NCBI RefSeq assembly: GCF_018860525.1
Contig: NZ_JAHKPM010000051.1
Coordinates: 62,001 to 126,000 of the forward strand
Reading direction: 5' to 3'
DNA: 64,000 nucleotides
Source of the DNA: Vibrio hepatarius
Lineage (GTDB): Bacteria > Pseudomonadota > Gammaproteobacteria > Enterobacterales > Vibrionaceae
The notes under the pieces were generated by a model. That model saw nothing but the letters and a program-made list of their open reading frames with translations. It was not told the DNA's origin and searched no databases. This document shows positions 20,714 to 29,887 of the stretch, one piece after another (positions within the stretch are counted from its first letter, which is position 1; each line of letters starts with the position of its first letter). Made by a program: the position numbers and the translations under genes.

Positions 20714-22210
20714 ATGTTTAAGAATCTTTTTGCTAACCTGCAAAAAGTGGGTAAAGCTCTGATGCTACCAGTATCAGTTTTACCTGTTGCGGGCATCCTA
20801 CTTGGGGTTGGTGCAGCCAATCTTAGCTTTATCCCCGAGATTGTTTCAAATCTTATGGAACGAGCGGGTGGTTCTGTTTTTGACCAGATGGCGCTTCTAT
20901 TTGCGGTAGGTGTAGCGCTTGGTTTCACGAACAATGATGGTGTCGCTGGTTTAGCTGCAATAGTTGGCTATGGTATTATGACAGCTACGCTAGGAGCACT
21001 TGCTCAGCTAGACGTTGAATCAGCTAAAGCGGCAGCTTTAGCGGCAGGTAATGTTTTAGATGATAATGCTGTAGGGCTGATATTGAAACGCTATGAGACA
21101 GGCGTTCTTGGTGGCATTTTAGTCGGCGGTATAGCTGCGTGGTCTTTTAACCGTTTTTTCAAAATTCAGCTTCCAGAATACTTGGGCTTTTTTGCGGGTA
21201 AACGTGCCGTGCCAATTATTACTGGTTTCCTTGCCATTGCGCTAGCTTTGGGGCTGTCAATCATTTGGCCACCAGTTGCTGCCGTTATGCAGTCTTTCTC
21301 AGATTGGTCTGCACACCAAAACCCACAGGTCGCTTTTGGTATATATGGTATTGTTGAACGTTCTTTAATCCCATTTGGTTTACACCATGTTTGGAACGTT
21401 CCTTTCTTCTTTGAAGCTGGATCTTGTGTTAACGCGGCTGGTGAAGCTCAGAATGGTGTTCTTACTTGTTACTTGGTTGCAGATGATGCATCTCGTGCAG
21501 CTGGTAATGGTTTTGGCCAACTAGCTGGCGGCTACATGTTTAAGATGTTTGGTTTACCAGCAGCAGCAATCGCTATTGCTCATTCAGCTAAGCCTGAGAA
21601 TCGCGCAAAGGTCATGGGCATCATGGCATCTGCTGCATTGACGTCATTTTTAACTGGTATAACAGAACCAATCGAATTTTCTTTCTTATTCGTTGCACCT
21701 ATTTTATACGGTATTCATGCTTTGCTAGCAGGTTCTGCATATGTTGTAGCTAATACACTCGGGTTTGTTCATGGTACATCTTTCTCACACGGTTTAATTG
21801 ATTTCCTTGTTTTATCCGGTAACTCTCAGAAAATTGGCCTAATGGTAGCGACAGGTATTGTCTACGCCGTTATCTACTATGTAGTTTTCCGAGTAGTGAT
21901 TAAAGCGCTTGACCTTAAAACACCTGGTCGTGAAGAAGAATCCGTTGAGGAAACAGTGACATCTAGTTCCGATCTTGCTGGTGAACTTGTCGAAGCGTTC
22001 GGCGGTAAGCAAAATATTACGGGTTTGGATGCATGTATTACTCGTTTACGTGTTGCGGTTGCAGACAGTGAAGCTGTTGACCAAGAAAAACTTAAACGTC
22101 TAGGAGCTGCTGGTGTTGTTGTTGTTGCTGGTGGGGTACAAGCAATATTCGGTACTAAATCAGATAACTTAAAAACAGAAATGGATGAGTGGATTCGTAA
22201 CAACGGCTAA
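20714..22210 (+). CDS. ptsG: Glucose-specific PTS permease EIIBC
   Basis: Imports and phosphorylates glucose. The EIIC membrane domain (residues ~1-400) starts [20 protein letters not shown] as in Pts[14 protein letters not shown] carries the conserved sugar-site motif. The C-terminal EIIB domain (~415-498) has the phosphocysteine in [13 protein letters not shown]. 498 residues versus 477 in E. coli; the extra length lies mainly in inserts in the IIC domain (~residues 95-115 and 235-260). A strong terminator follows. The mlc repressor gene lies 6 kb downstream. Confidence 0.95.
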   Translation: MFKNLFANLQKVGKALMLPVSVLPVAGILLGVGAANLSFIPEIVSNLMERAGGSVFDQMALLFAVGVALGFTNNDGVAGLAAIVGYGIMTATLGALAQLDVESAKAAALAAGNVLDDNAVGLILKRYETGVLGGILVGGIAAWSFNRFFKIQLPEYLGFFAGKRAVPIITGFLAIALALGLSIIWPPVAAVMQSFSDWSAHQNPQVAFGIYGIVERSLIPFGLHHVWNVPFFFEAGSCVNAAGEAQNGVLTCYLVADDASRAAGNGFGQLAGGYMFKMFGLPAAAIAIAHSAKPENRAKVMGIMASAALTSFLTGITEPIEFSFLFVAPILYGIHALLAGSAYVVANTLGFVHGTSFSHGLIDFLVLSGNSQKIGLMVATGIVYAVIYYVVFRVVIKALDLKTPGREEESVEETVTSSSDLAGELVEAFGGKQNITGLDACITRLRVAVADSEAVDQEKLKRLGAAGVVVVAGGVQAIFGTKSDNLKTEMDEWIRNNG

Positions 22211-22231
22211 TCCAGTGAACATTTGATATTT

Positions 22232-22257
22232 AAAGGAGGCATTAGCCTCCTTTTTTT
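22232..22257 (+). terminator. Intrinsic terminator of ptsG
   Basis: AAAGGAGGC/GCCTCCTTT stem, ATTA loop and seven Ts. Confidence 0.92.
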
Positions 22258-22371
22258 GTAGGGCCTGAATATAATTGTCTACTTTATCAATTTGTTTAAC
22301 TTTTGCCTGACATAAAATAGTCTCTTATCTGTAGATTTGAACGGTGTTTTATTAGTGTAGAGAGCATCGAA

Positions 22372-22797
22372 ATGAAAAAAAGTATCCTAGCAAGAGGAGT
22401 TCTAGGATTTGCCGCTTTGACCGCGAGCGCGACAGTTTTGGCTGAAGGTGAAGGGGCTCATCAGTGGTCTGCAGGTATGGCTTTCGATCAAGACTTGAGC
22501 GCTGTTGTTGAATTGGACAATAAATACCGCCTCACCTTGGGCAATGATGGTACAGCTTTCGATTACATCTTTGCCAGAGGGGAATTTGATGCTGATGTAC
22601 CTTTGACTTGGTATGTAGGCGCAGGTGCTTGGAGTGAGTGGGATCATGACGAGTTTGGAGCTCGAGTCCCCCTTGGTGTGAACTGGAACTTCCATAAAAA
22701 CTGGGATATGTATGGACAAATTCACCCAGAACTGGACTTACATGGTGGTGCAGAGTTGCAGATAGGTGGAGCGCTTGGCGTTAAGTATACATTCTAG
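22372..22797 (+). CDS. Small outer-membrane beta-barrel protein, unknown function
   Basis: 141 residues with a Sec signal peptide (residues ~1-24, cleavage after ATVLA). The mature part alternates polar and hydrophobic residues in barrel-like strands (SAVVELDNKYRLTLG, WYVGAGAWSEWDHD, GVKYTF) and ends in Phe, the typical C-terminal signal for Bam insertion. The mature part would suffice for about eight short strands. It sits alone between two terminators downstream of ptsG. No named family recognised; the role in sugar uptake suggested by position is only a guess. Confidence 0.75.
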   Translation: MKKSILARGVLGFAALTASATVLAEGEGAHQWSAGMAFDQDLSAVVELDNKYRLTLGNDGTAFDYIFARGEFDADVPLTWYVGAGAWSEWDHDEFGARVPLGVNWNFHKNWDMYGQIHPELDLHGGAELQIGGALGVKYTF

Positions 22798-22805
22798 CTC
22801 CTTAC

Positions 22806-22837
22806 AAAAATGCCGGCACATCTATGCCGGCATTTTT
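22806..22837. terminator. Bidirectional terminator
   Basis: A perfect inverted repeat (AAAAATGCCGGCA / TGCCGGCATTTTT, 6-nt loop) between the convergent barrel gene and the small transporter subunit gene; A-tract and T-tract flanks serve both strands. Confidence 0.93.
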
Positions 22838-22852
22838 AATCGAGAAGGAGAC

Positions 22853-22954
22853 TTATTCTGCTTTCTTATTCATTGCTCTTATCATGCAAATAGCGGCGCC
22901 GCCCCAAGTAAGTCCCAGCCCTAGCACCATCATTACAATTGCTCCAGTGGTCAT
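22853..22954 (-). CDS. MetS-type small subunit of the NSS transporter
   Basis: A 33-residue frame, MTTGAIVMMVLGLGLTWGG followed by a basic tail ending NKKAE. One membrane helix (residues ~4-27). Its ATG overlaps the stop of the preceding NSS transporter gene (ATGA), so the two are translationally coupled. The sequence is of the methionine/alanine-import NSS small-subunit type (MetS), first described with MetP of Corynebacterium. Too short for automatic gene calls by length filters but supported by the overlap and the conserved TTGAIVMM start. Confidence 0.85.
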   Translation of the reverse strand: MTTGAIVMMVLGLGLTWGGAAICMIRAMNKKAE

Positions 22955-24417
22955 AGTGATTCCTCGTGTTTACTCGTTGTATTAATTAGAATGCCAGTGA
23001 CAAATAGTGCTGCTATCATTGCCCAGCCTAAAGTTAGATCGTAGTCACCATAACCTTCAGTCAATAAGGTATGTAGCTTGGTCGCTAGAATAATGGCCAG
23101 CATTATTGGCGTAATAAACTTAAGGCAAATGATAAACCAAGATCCTATTGAAAAATCTGATGTGTCATTGGCGTATTGGCGTACGTCAGCTACTTTATTT
23201 AACAGCCATGCCATCAATATAATCTCTACAAATCCACCAGCCATAATTCCGACATTGTTGGCAAAGTGGTCAACCAAATCGAGTAGAAGCAGCCCGCCAT
23301 TGGTTGCAAAGGCCATTGATACAATGACACCCACACCGATAACTACGGTTGCAGCTTTTCTACGGCTCCAGTTTAACTTATCCATGATTGCGGAAGTGAC
23401 CGCTTCCATAATTGAGATATGGGAGCTTAGTCCAGCGACAACAAGAGCAAAGAAAAATAGGGGCCCTAAAATGTAGGGGGCAGGTAGCAGGTTGATTGCT
23501 GCGGGTAGAGTCACAAACGCTAGTCCAACTCCTGCTGAAACGACATCATTTAGAGGTTTTCCTTGCTCAAAGGCCATGTAGCCCAATACAGAAAAGATCA
23601 TAATTCCGGCTAAAATTGAGAATCCACAGTTAATGAGGACAGTCATAAAGGCATTGTTAGTGATATCTGACTTTTCAGGTAAGTAACTTGAATAGGCGAG
23701 CATGATTGCAAATCCGATACTCAGAGTAAAGAATATCTGCCCATAAGCTGCAGCCCAAACTTTGACGTCCAAAATTTTGCTAAAGTCAGGCTCAAACATA
23801 TAGTTAATGCCATTTAATGCACCTGGAAGAAAAACCATTCTAGCTATCAGTAATATGACCATGATGAACAGTATTGGCATCATGATTTTTGAAGCGCGTT
23901 CTATACCAGCTTTTACACCTCCAACAATAGCTGCATATGTGATTGCCCAAGCGATGAGCATAGCAGCGGCTATTTTCCACTGAATATCGCCCAGATTGGT
24001 TGGAGAGTTATCACCTAGTGCTAAGTACTCCTTAAAAAAGAAAGCATTTGTGTCAGTGCCCCAGCTTTGTTTGAAAGACATACCAAAGTAAGAAATTGCC
24101 CAACCAATAACGGCTACGTAGTATACGGCGATGATGGCGGCTACTCCCACTTGAAACCATCCAAGCCATTCAAACTTTGAGTGGATTTTTGCAAGGGTTC
24201 TAGGGGCACTTCCCCGATATTTTTGCCCCATACTGAACTCGAGGATCATGAAAGGTATACCTGCGGTGAGCATGGCAAAAAGATAAGGAATAAAGAAAGC
24301 GCCACCACCATTATCATAGGCCATGTATGGAAAACGCCATATGTTTCCTAACCCGATTGCTGACCCAACTGCAGCTAAAATAAAGCCTGCTCTGGATCCC
24401 CATTGTTCTCTTTGCAT
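22951..24417 (-). CDS. Sodium-dependent amino-acid transporter, NSS (SNF) family, MetP-like
   Basis: Na+-coupled symporter of the neurotransmitter:sodium symporter fold. The N-terminus GFILAAVGSAIGLGNIWRFP is the unwound TM1 substrate and sodium site. About eleven to twelve membrane helices follow. The start is placed at ATG 24417 (MQREQWGSRAGF) because CAGGAG lies 6 nt upstream; a frame start 12 codons earlier would place that Shine-Dalgarno inside the coding region. 488 residues. Pairs with the overlapping small subunit; methionine or alanine is the likely substrate by family analogy. Confidence 0.92.
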   Translation of the reverse strand: MQREQWGSRAGFILAAVGSAIGLGNIWRFPYMAYDNGGGAFFIPYLFAMLTAGIPFMILEFSMGQKYRGSAPRTLAKIHSKFEWLGWFQVGVAAIIAVYYVAVIGWAISYFGMSFKQSWGTDTNAFFFKEYLALGDNSPTNLGDIQWKIAAAMLIAWAITYAAIVGGVKAGIERASKIMMPILFIMVILLIARMVFLPGALNGINYMFEPDFSKILDVKVWAAAYGQIFFTLSIGFAIMLAYSSYLPEKSDITNNAFMTVLINCGFSILAGIMIFSVLGYMAFEQGKPLNDVVSAGVGLAFVTLPAAINLLPAPYILGPLFFFALVVAGLSSHISIMEAVTSAIMDKLNWSRRKAATVVIGVGVIVSMAFATNGGLLLLDLVDHFANNVGIMAGGFVEIILMAWLLNKVADVRQYANDTSDFSIGSWFIICLKFITPIMLAIILATKLHTLLTEGYGDYDLTLGWAMIAALFVTGILINTTSKHEESL

Positions 24418-24823
24418 ATAGGACTCCTGTAAACCCATATTTATGAGTAACATGATTTGAAACTAAGTGCTTAAGCTGAACGTTAGCTTATTTAACTCTA
24501 GTGCAAAAAGTAGATATACCCCAATTGGTATTATTTTAGGTAATGAATCAACTTTTAATAGATAATAAGTTGGTCTTTTGCACTGTAAAAATCATACTAT
24601 CTTAGGGTTTTATGTTGATTTTATTAGTGTGTGTTTGCAAAGGCTGAAATAATAAGCTGTATGCAATAAAAAGACTAACTACTAAAATGATTTAACGCAA
24701 TAGATTCATTGCGTAAAAAAATAACTTAATATCTTGTAGTTAACTTTGCGTAGGTGTTTTTAGTCGCCAAGTTCGGATCCAGAGTCCTATCCCACCGTGA
24801 AAGCTGTTTGGGGGAACAAAGGA
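24418..24823. other. Intergenic region between NSS transporter and barrel gene
   Basis: 406 bp, AT-rich. It must hold the NSS promoter (right of 24453 on the minus strand) and the end of the 24824 gene transcript. One clear inverted repeat at 24695-24714 is listed separately; nothing else was recognised. Confidence 0.5.
24695..24714. repeat. 7-bp inverted repeat, possible terminator
   Basis: ACGCAAT / ATTGCGT with a 6-nt loop, flanked by TTTA on the left and AAAAAA on the right. It lies 110 bp past the stop of the minus-strand barrel gene; the tail after the stem on that strand is only moderately T-rich. Confidence 0.4.
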
Positions 24824-25417
24824 TCAGAAGCTCCAAGTTAATCCTAAGTTGGCTGAAAATTGGTTCATCCAGTCTGTTTTAAATTTTATGATACAGCTAT
24901 CAGACTCTGAAGTGGATAAGTTACATATGCCGCTGGAGTTGTTATCCACTACAGTTCCAAGCCAGCGAAGCTGTGTATTTAGTGCAAGGTGGTCATACAA
25001 ACGGTATTCAAACCCTCCTAAAATACTTGCAGAAAACCCCAGCTCATCATCTACCCAGTCAGCATCTATATATGATGCTCCCAAGCCAATCCCGAGATAA
25101 AATGAGATGTTGTCTTCAGCAGGGTAGTAGATGCTACTTTGGAATTGAAGATAATGCATAGTTGAATCGACGTTGATAGAGTCAACGCTAGTGTCTTGAT
25201 TAGAATAGAAAACCCCAACCCTTCCTTCGTTTAAGCTTATCTCGCCGGTGATGGCATAACTTTCAGAGCCCTGTAAATCATAGGCTTGTTCATTTTGAGC
25301 AACAACCTTTCCACCGCCAGAATAGCCAACCCAAGGAGTAAGATAGACATCTGCTGAAATAGGTATGGATACAGACAAAAATAGAGTGGCGAGAGAGTAC
25401 CGAGTCTTGTTGACCAT
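24824..25417 (-). CDS. Outer-membrane beta-barrel protein, unknown function
   Basis: 197 residues with a signal peptide (cleavage near SIPISA-DVYL). The mature part opens YLTPWVGYSGGGKV, has alternating strands (LQFQSSIYYPA, ISFYLGIGLGASYI, LALNTQLRWLG) and ends LGLTWSF with terminal Phe, the features of an OmpA/OmpW-size eight-stranded barrel. Two cysteines (GICNLSTSESDSC) probably form a disulfide in a loop. It is not recognisably OmpW. Transcribed alone, divergent from the ynhF-patatin pair. Confidence 0.72.
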   Translation of the reverse strand: MVNKTRYSLATLFLSVSIPISADVYLTPWVGYSGGGKVVAQNEQAYDLQGSESYAITGEISLNEGRVGVFYSNQDTSVDSINVDSTMHYLQFQSSIYYPAEDNISFYLGIGLGASYIDADWVDDELGFSASILGGFEYRLYDHLALNTQLRWLGTVVDNNSSGICNLSTSESDSCIIKFKTDWMNQFSANLGLTWSF

Positions 25418-25550
25418 ATCAGCAGTCCTTTAGCGCAGGTTGGTTTTGTAATTGTGATACTAACGTCATAACTACGCACAAAAAAAGGGGAATATTTGAA
25501 GATACCTCACAAGGGTGTTATTACTTTGTTACATGACATAGGAGGTTCTA

Positions 25551-25643
25551 GTGGAGAGCGAGTTAAAATATGCGCTAGTGATCACGGTAATTGTTTTTAC
25601 TGTGCTTATCAGCTTCGGCTTGGTCGCGATTACTTCTGTTTAG
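25551..25643 (+). CDS. YnhF-family single-helix membrane miniprotein
   Basis: A 30-residue frame starting at GTG with AGGAGG 5 nt upstream. It encodes a short charged N-terminus (ESELKY) and one hydrophobic helix ending ITSV. E. coli YnhF (29 residues, STDLKFSLVTTIIV...) has the same charge pattern, length and helix placement. It lies 9 bp before the patatin gene, so the two are likely co-transcribed. Function of the family is unknown. Confidence 0.7.
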   Translation: MESELKYALVITVIVFTVLISFGLVAITSV

Positions 25644-25652
25644 GTTAATCTT

Positions 25653-26807
25653 ATGCACAACAGCGGCGTAGTTACGAGTGCGGCTATTGAACTGGATACC
25701 CATCGTCTGGCGAAATATACGGGAGGAAAAACCGCTCTCGTTGCTCAAGGAGGCGGTCAGCGTGGCATCTTTACTTCTGGTGTGCTTGACGCTTTTCTTT
25801 TGTCTAACTTTGATCCATTCGATGTCTTTTATGGTACCTCGGCCGGTGCACTTAATTTGTGTGGATTTCTATGTCGCCAGAGAGGGATAGGCCGTGCTTT
25901 CATTCTAGACCTAACAACAGACCCTAAGTTTTTCAATTTATTCCGCTATATCAGACGCAAGCAGCACCTTGGAATCGATTGGGCAGTCGATAAAATAAGC
26001 GATTATCCGTATAAGTTAGATATTGATATGGGTAGAAAAATATTGAAGGATAGAAAAGCTTTTGCGGCTGTAACTGATACCAGTCGCTTATTTGATCACT
26101 ATCTACCCATGCTTGAACAAGATTGGAGAAAGGTCATGATCGCAACATGTGCCATTCCTAGGTTATATAATCAAGCCGTTCAGTTTGAGCATGGAGTATA
26201 TGTCGATGGTGGTGTGTCAGCGTCTATCCCAGTGCAAGAGGCGTGGCGTAAAGAGGCACGTTGCATTATCGTAATAAGAACAGAAGGCGAAGATTTAGAA
26301 ACCGAAATTGAAGAAGAAATGCAAGGTAATAATATTCAATGGTACCGTGGCTCATTTAATAATATTCAAGATCGTTGGCAACAAAAATTAGCAAGTTGGA
26401 AGGATGATTGGGCAAGTTTCTTTACCGAGCAATTGCAGCGTTCCAAGGAAGAAAAGCTAAGGCACATTCAACTTGAAGCGCTTAATGGTGGGAGGTGGTT
26501 GTTTGGTGCAGAGGATATCTATCGGTTAAGTTATTTACTGGGCGAGAAATTTGATTCGGGATTAGCAGATATGCTAATGGTTCATTATCAAACTTACTCT
26601 CTCACTCAAGATTTTTTACACAATCCCCCAGATGACTGTTTTATTGTTCAAATTAAGCCAGAAAAACCGCTTTTATCTAGCTCTTTAATGAGTGAGAGAG
26701 GAGCTTTATTACACGACTATCAGCTGGGGCTTGATGCAGGTTTTCGCTTCGTTGAGATGTTTTCCTCAGTATCCACTAAAACGCCTCCCAAGTTTTATCA
26801 AGGTTAG
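25653..26807 (+). CDS. Patatin-like phospholipase, YjjU type
   Basis: Serine lipid acyl hydrolase. Oxyanion loop VAQGGGQRGIF (~residues 30-40), nucleophile elbow FYGTSAGALNL (G-x-S-x-G, Ser ~63) and the catalytic aspartate in VYVDGGVSASIPVQ form the Ser-Asp dyad. The C-terminal ~150 residues are rich in charged helices. 384 residues, like E. coli YjjU (~357). Probably cytoplasmic: no signal peptide. Physiological lipid substrate unknown. Confidence 0.88.
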   Translation: MHNSGVVTSAAIELDTHRLAKYTGGKTALVAQGGGQRGIFTSGVLDAFLLSNFDPFDVFYGTSAGALNLCGFLCRQRGIGRAFILDLTTDPKFFNLFRYIRRKQHLGIDWAVDKISDYPYKLDIDMGRKILKDRKAFAAVTDTSRLFDHYLPMLEQDWRKVMIATCAIPRLYNQAVQFEHGVYVDGGVSASIPVQEAWRKEARCIIVIRTEGEDLETEIEEEMQGNNIQWYRGSFNNIQDRWQQKLASWKDDWASFFTEQLQRSKEEKLRHIQLEALNGGRWLFGAEDIYRLSYLLGEKFDSGLADMLMVHYQTYSLTQDFLHNPPDDCFIVQIKPEKPLLSSSLMSERGALLHDYQLGLDAGFRFVEMFSSVSTKTPPKFYQG

Positions 26808-26813
26808 CTATAC

Positions 26814-28256
26814 CTAAACTGAGAGTACTCGCATACAGTTAGTTGAGCCGACAACATCCATAACGTCGCCTAGTGTGATAATGACGAGATCACCATCGTG
26901 CAGAAGTCCTTTCTCTTTAAGGCACTGAACAGCATCTTTGGCGGTTGATAGACCTGAGTCACTTGTCGAGTCAAAGTAAACTGGGGTCACACCACGGTAC
27001 AGTGCAGTATGGTTAAGTGTTCTTTCATTACGTGAAAGTGCGAAGATGGGCAAACCTGAGCTTAGCCTAGAGATCATAAGCGCAGTTCGTCCTGACTCTG
27101 TCAGCGTAATAATTCCTTTAACCCCTTTTAAATGATTAGCGGCAAACATGGTCGACATGGCGAGTGTCTCTTCACTAGTTTCGAAAACAGTATTCATTCT
27201 GTATGTCGAGCGGTTTATAGCTGACATTTTCTCAGCGCCTAAGCATACTTCGGCCATTGAACGAACGGTTTCAAGGGGATACTTGCCTGCGGCAGTTTCA
27301 CCCGATAGCATTACGGCATCGGTTCCATCTAATACTGCATTTGCAACATCCATGACCTCTGCTCGCGTTGGCATCGGGTTTTCAATCATAGATTCCATCA
27401 TTTGTGTTGCTGTAATAACCGCGCGGTTAAGGCTTCTTGCTCTTCGGATTAATTGTTTTTGCACACCAATTAACTCTGGGTCACCAATCTCTACTCCTAA
27501 ATCTCCACGGGCTACCATAACGGCATCTGAAGCAAGAATTATTTCATCGATATTCTCCTCTGTTTCTACAGTCTCTGCACGTTCTACCTTTGCTACGAGT
27601 TTTGCTTCTAGGCCTGCATCACGAGCTAAACGCCTCGCATGCTCCATATCTTCACCATTTCTTGGGAAGGAAACAGCTAAATAATCAACATTAATTTGGG
27701 CTGCTGTTTTAATGTCATTTTTGTCTTTTTCTGTCAAAGCATCAGCAGATAGACCTCCCCCTTTCTTATTGATACCTTTATTGTTTGATAATGGCCCCCC
27801 TACAACGACCTTGGTGGTAACTTGGTTACCAGAGACCTTGGTCACTTTGAGTTGAACTCGACCATCATCAAGTAACAATAAGTCATCTGTGGTAACATCT
27901 TGTGGTAGCTCTTTGTAATCTAGCCCCACGGCGTTTTGATCTCCTTGGCCTTGTGGAAGGTCACTATCAAGTACAAAAGTATCGCCAACAGAGAGCTGGA
28001 TTTTATTATCTTTAAAAGTTGAAACGCGTATTTTAGGCCCTTGTAAATCACCCAAAATTGCTACATGAGTTCCATATTTAGCGGCAATATTCCGTATTTG
28101 CGTTGCTCTTTGGACATGATCTTCAGCAGAACCATGAGAGAAGTTCATTCTAACAACATTGGCGCCAGCTTTAATAATTGCATCGAGCATACCTTCTTTG
28201 TCGGTAGAGGGGCCTAATGTGGTGACTATTTTTGTTCTTCTTTGAATACAGGTCAT
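26814..28256 (-). CDS. pykA: Pyruvate kinase II
   Basis: Converts PEP and ADP to pyruvate and [57 protein letters not shown] and [15 protein letters not shown] follow PykA of E. coli almost exactly. Starting at ATG 28256 (with AAGGA 7 nt upstream) gives 480 residues, the E. coli PykA length; an in-frame start six codons earlier is rejected. Divergent from mlc, so glycolytic control genes face each other. Confidence 0.96.
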   Translation of the reverse strand: MTCIQRRTKIVTTLGPSTDKEGMLDAIIKAGANVVRMNFSHGSAEDHVQRATQIRNIAAKYGTHVAILGDLQGPKIRVSTFKDNKIQLSVGDTFVLDSDLPQGQGDQNAVGLDYKELPQDVTTDDLLLLDDGRVQLKVTKVSGNQVTTKVVVGGPLSNNKGINKKGGGLSADALTEKDKNDIKTAAQINVDYLAVSFPRNGEDMEHARRLARDAGLEAKLVAKVERAETVETEENIDEIILASDAVMVARGDLGVEIGDPELIGVQKQLIRRARSLNRAVITATQMMESMIENPMPTRAEVMDVANAVLDGTDAVMLSGETAAGKYPLETVRSMAEVCLGAEKMSAINRSTYRMNTVFETSEETLAMSTMFAANHLKGVKGIITLTESGRTALMISRLSSGLPIFALSRNERTLNHTALYRGVTPVYFDSTSDSGLSTAKDAVQCLKEKGLLHDGDLVIITLGDVMDVVGSTNCMRVLSV

Positions 28257-28454
28257 GATTCGTTCCTTGATCACACTGAGAGCAAAACTTACTCGTTGTA
28301 AGCCTCAATTAAGTATATGCAAAATACTGAGTTATGAGATATTTAGGGAAAAAAATCTTCTAATTTGCACATATTTATTGATGCGAAAAAATATAGTGTT
28401 AAATGTTGGATTTGTTTAGTAATTTGATGAAACGCTCAAACAACCATCTTTATA

Positions 28455-28470
28455 CGTGATGCTTGTCACG
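28455..28470. promoter_or_regulatory. CRP-like site upstream of mlc
   Basis: CGTGA-TGCTTG-TCACG keeps eight of the ten defined bases of the TGTGA-N6-TCACA consensus in a symmetrical arrangement, 76 bp upstream of mlc in the pykA-mlc gap. E. coli mlc is CRP-controlled, so the site is plausible. Confidence 0.5.
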
Positions 28471-28494
28471 GCAATTTATCAAAGTCCTTCACAA

Positions 28495-28510
28495 TTACTT
28501 CGCAAAGTAA
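28495..28510. promoter_or_regulatory. Palindrome directly upstream of mlc
   Basis: TTACTT-CGCA-AAGTAA, a perfect 6-bp inverted repeat 36 bp before the mlc start and AT-rich on both sides. Its TTA...TAA arms and spacing resemble NagC/Mlc-type operators loosely, which would suit autoregulation; this is a guess. Confidence 0.4.
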
Positions 28511-28545
28511 AAAAATTGCGATGTTGTTGATATTCGGAGCATGCT

Positions 28546-29763
28546 ATGTACATGGCTCAACCAGGTCATATTGACCATATTAAGCAGGTCAATGCTGGCC
28601 GTGTATATAAACTTATTGATCAAAAAGGACCAATTTCAAGAATAGATTTGTCCAAAGAGAGTAAACTCGCCCCTGCCAGCATTACTAAAATCACTCGGGA
28701 ATTAATAGAAGCTCACCTGATCCATGAAACGACAGTCCAGGAAGCAACAAGCCGTGGTCGTCCTGCTGTTGGACTGCAAGTCAACAATAAAGATTGGCAA
28801 TTTTTGTCTATGCGTCTTGGTCGTGGTTATTTGACCATCGCTTTACATGAGTTAGGCGGTGAAGTACTGATCGATACTAAAATTGATATTCATGAAATTG
28901 ATCAGGAGGATGTGTTAGCTCGTTTGTTGCATGAAATTGAAGAATTTTTTCAGAGCTATTCTGACCAGCTTGGCCGCGTGACTAGTATTGCAATTACTTT
29001 GCCCGGTTTAGTCAATTCAGATCAAGGTATTGTCTTGCAAATGCCTCATTATAATGTCGAAAATCTTGCTCTTGGTCCTGAAATATTTAAAGCGACTGGA
29101 TTGCCTGTTTTTATTGCTAATGATACCCGTGCATGGGCGTTGGCGGAGAGATTATTTGGTCACTCACAAGAGAACGAAAATTCTGTACTTATCTCAATTC
29201 ATCATGGGCTTGGGGCTGGTATCATTCTCGATGGGCGTGTCCTTCTTGGAAGACATGGCAACATTGGGGAGTTAGGGCATATCCAAATTGACCCCAATGG
29301 CAAGCCTTGCCATTGTGGTAACAGAGGATGCTTAGAGACAGTGGCAAGCTCTCAAGCAATTCGTGATGAAGTATCTGAACGCTTAGCTAGCGGTGAATCT
29401 TCTGTATTATCGAGTATTAATGAAGTTTCTGTTGAAGACATTTGTGATGCAGCAGCTAACGGTGATAATTTAGCTATTGAGGTGATAGAAAAGCTTGGCT
29501 GTTATTTAGGGGCAGCGATATCAATTGTTATCAACTTGTTCAATCCAGAAAAAATCTTGATAGGTGGGGCGATAAATCAAGCTAAAAGCATACTGTATCC
29601 TGCGATTCAGAGCTGTATCAAAGATCAAAGTCTACCTGCTTACCAGCATGGTTTACAAGTGGTTGAGTCCCGGTTCTATAAACAAGCAACAATGCCAGGC
29701 GCAGCTTTAATCAAACAAGCACTTTATGATGGTTTATTATTAATGAAAGTTATTGAAGGTTAA
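28546..29763 (+). CDS. mlc: ROK-family transcriptional repressor Mlc
   Basis: Represses PTS and related genes until glucose uptake sequesters it at EIIBC-Glc. The N-terminal winged HTH (PGHIDHIKQVNAGRVYKLID, LAPASITKI) and GRPAVGL are nearly identical to E. coli Mlc, and the ROK zinc motif GHIQIDPNGKPCHCGNRGC (His + Cys cluster) is intact. 405 residues. CGGAG 6 nt before ATG 28546 supports this start. The target candidate ptsG lies in the same window. Confidence 0.94.
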   Translation: MYMAQPGHIDHIKQVNAGRVYKLIDQKGPISRIDLSKESKLAPASITKITRELIEAHLIHETTVQEATSRGRPAVGLQVNNKDWQFLSMRLGRGYLTIALHELGGEVLIDTKIDIHEIDQEDVLARLLHEIEEFFQSYSDQLGRVTSIAITLPGLVNSDQGIVLQMPHYNVENLALGPEIFKATGLPVFIANDTRAWALAERLFGHSQENENSVLISIHHGLGAGIILDGRVLLGRHGNIGELGHIQIDPNGKPCHCGNRGCLETVASSQAIRDEVSERLASGESSVLSSINEVSVEDICDAAANGDNLAIEVIEKLGCYLGAAISIVINLFNPEKILIGGAINQAKSILYPAIQSCIKDQSLPAYQHGLQVVESRFYKQATMPGAALIKQALYDGLLLMKVIEG

Positions 29764-29887
29764 CCATTGTTATTGTTGAGGTTTGTCTTTTTTTTTTTTA
29801 CATATAACTTTTAAGTTGTATGGGTTTATTTAGTTTAGTCCAGCTTTAGTCTATTTTTGATATATTACATAGTAGTTGAGAAGTCGT

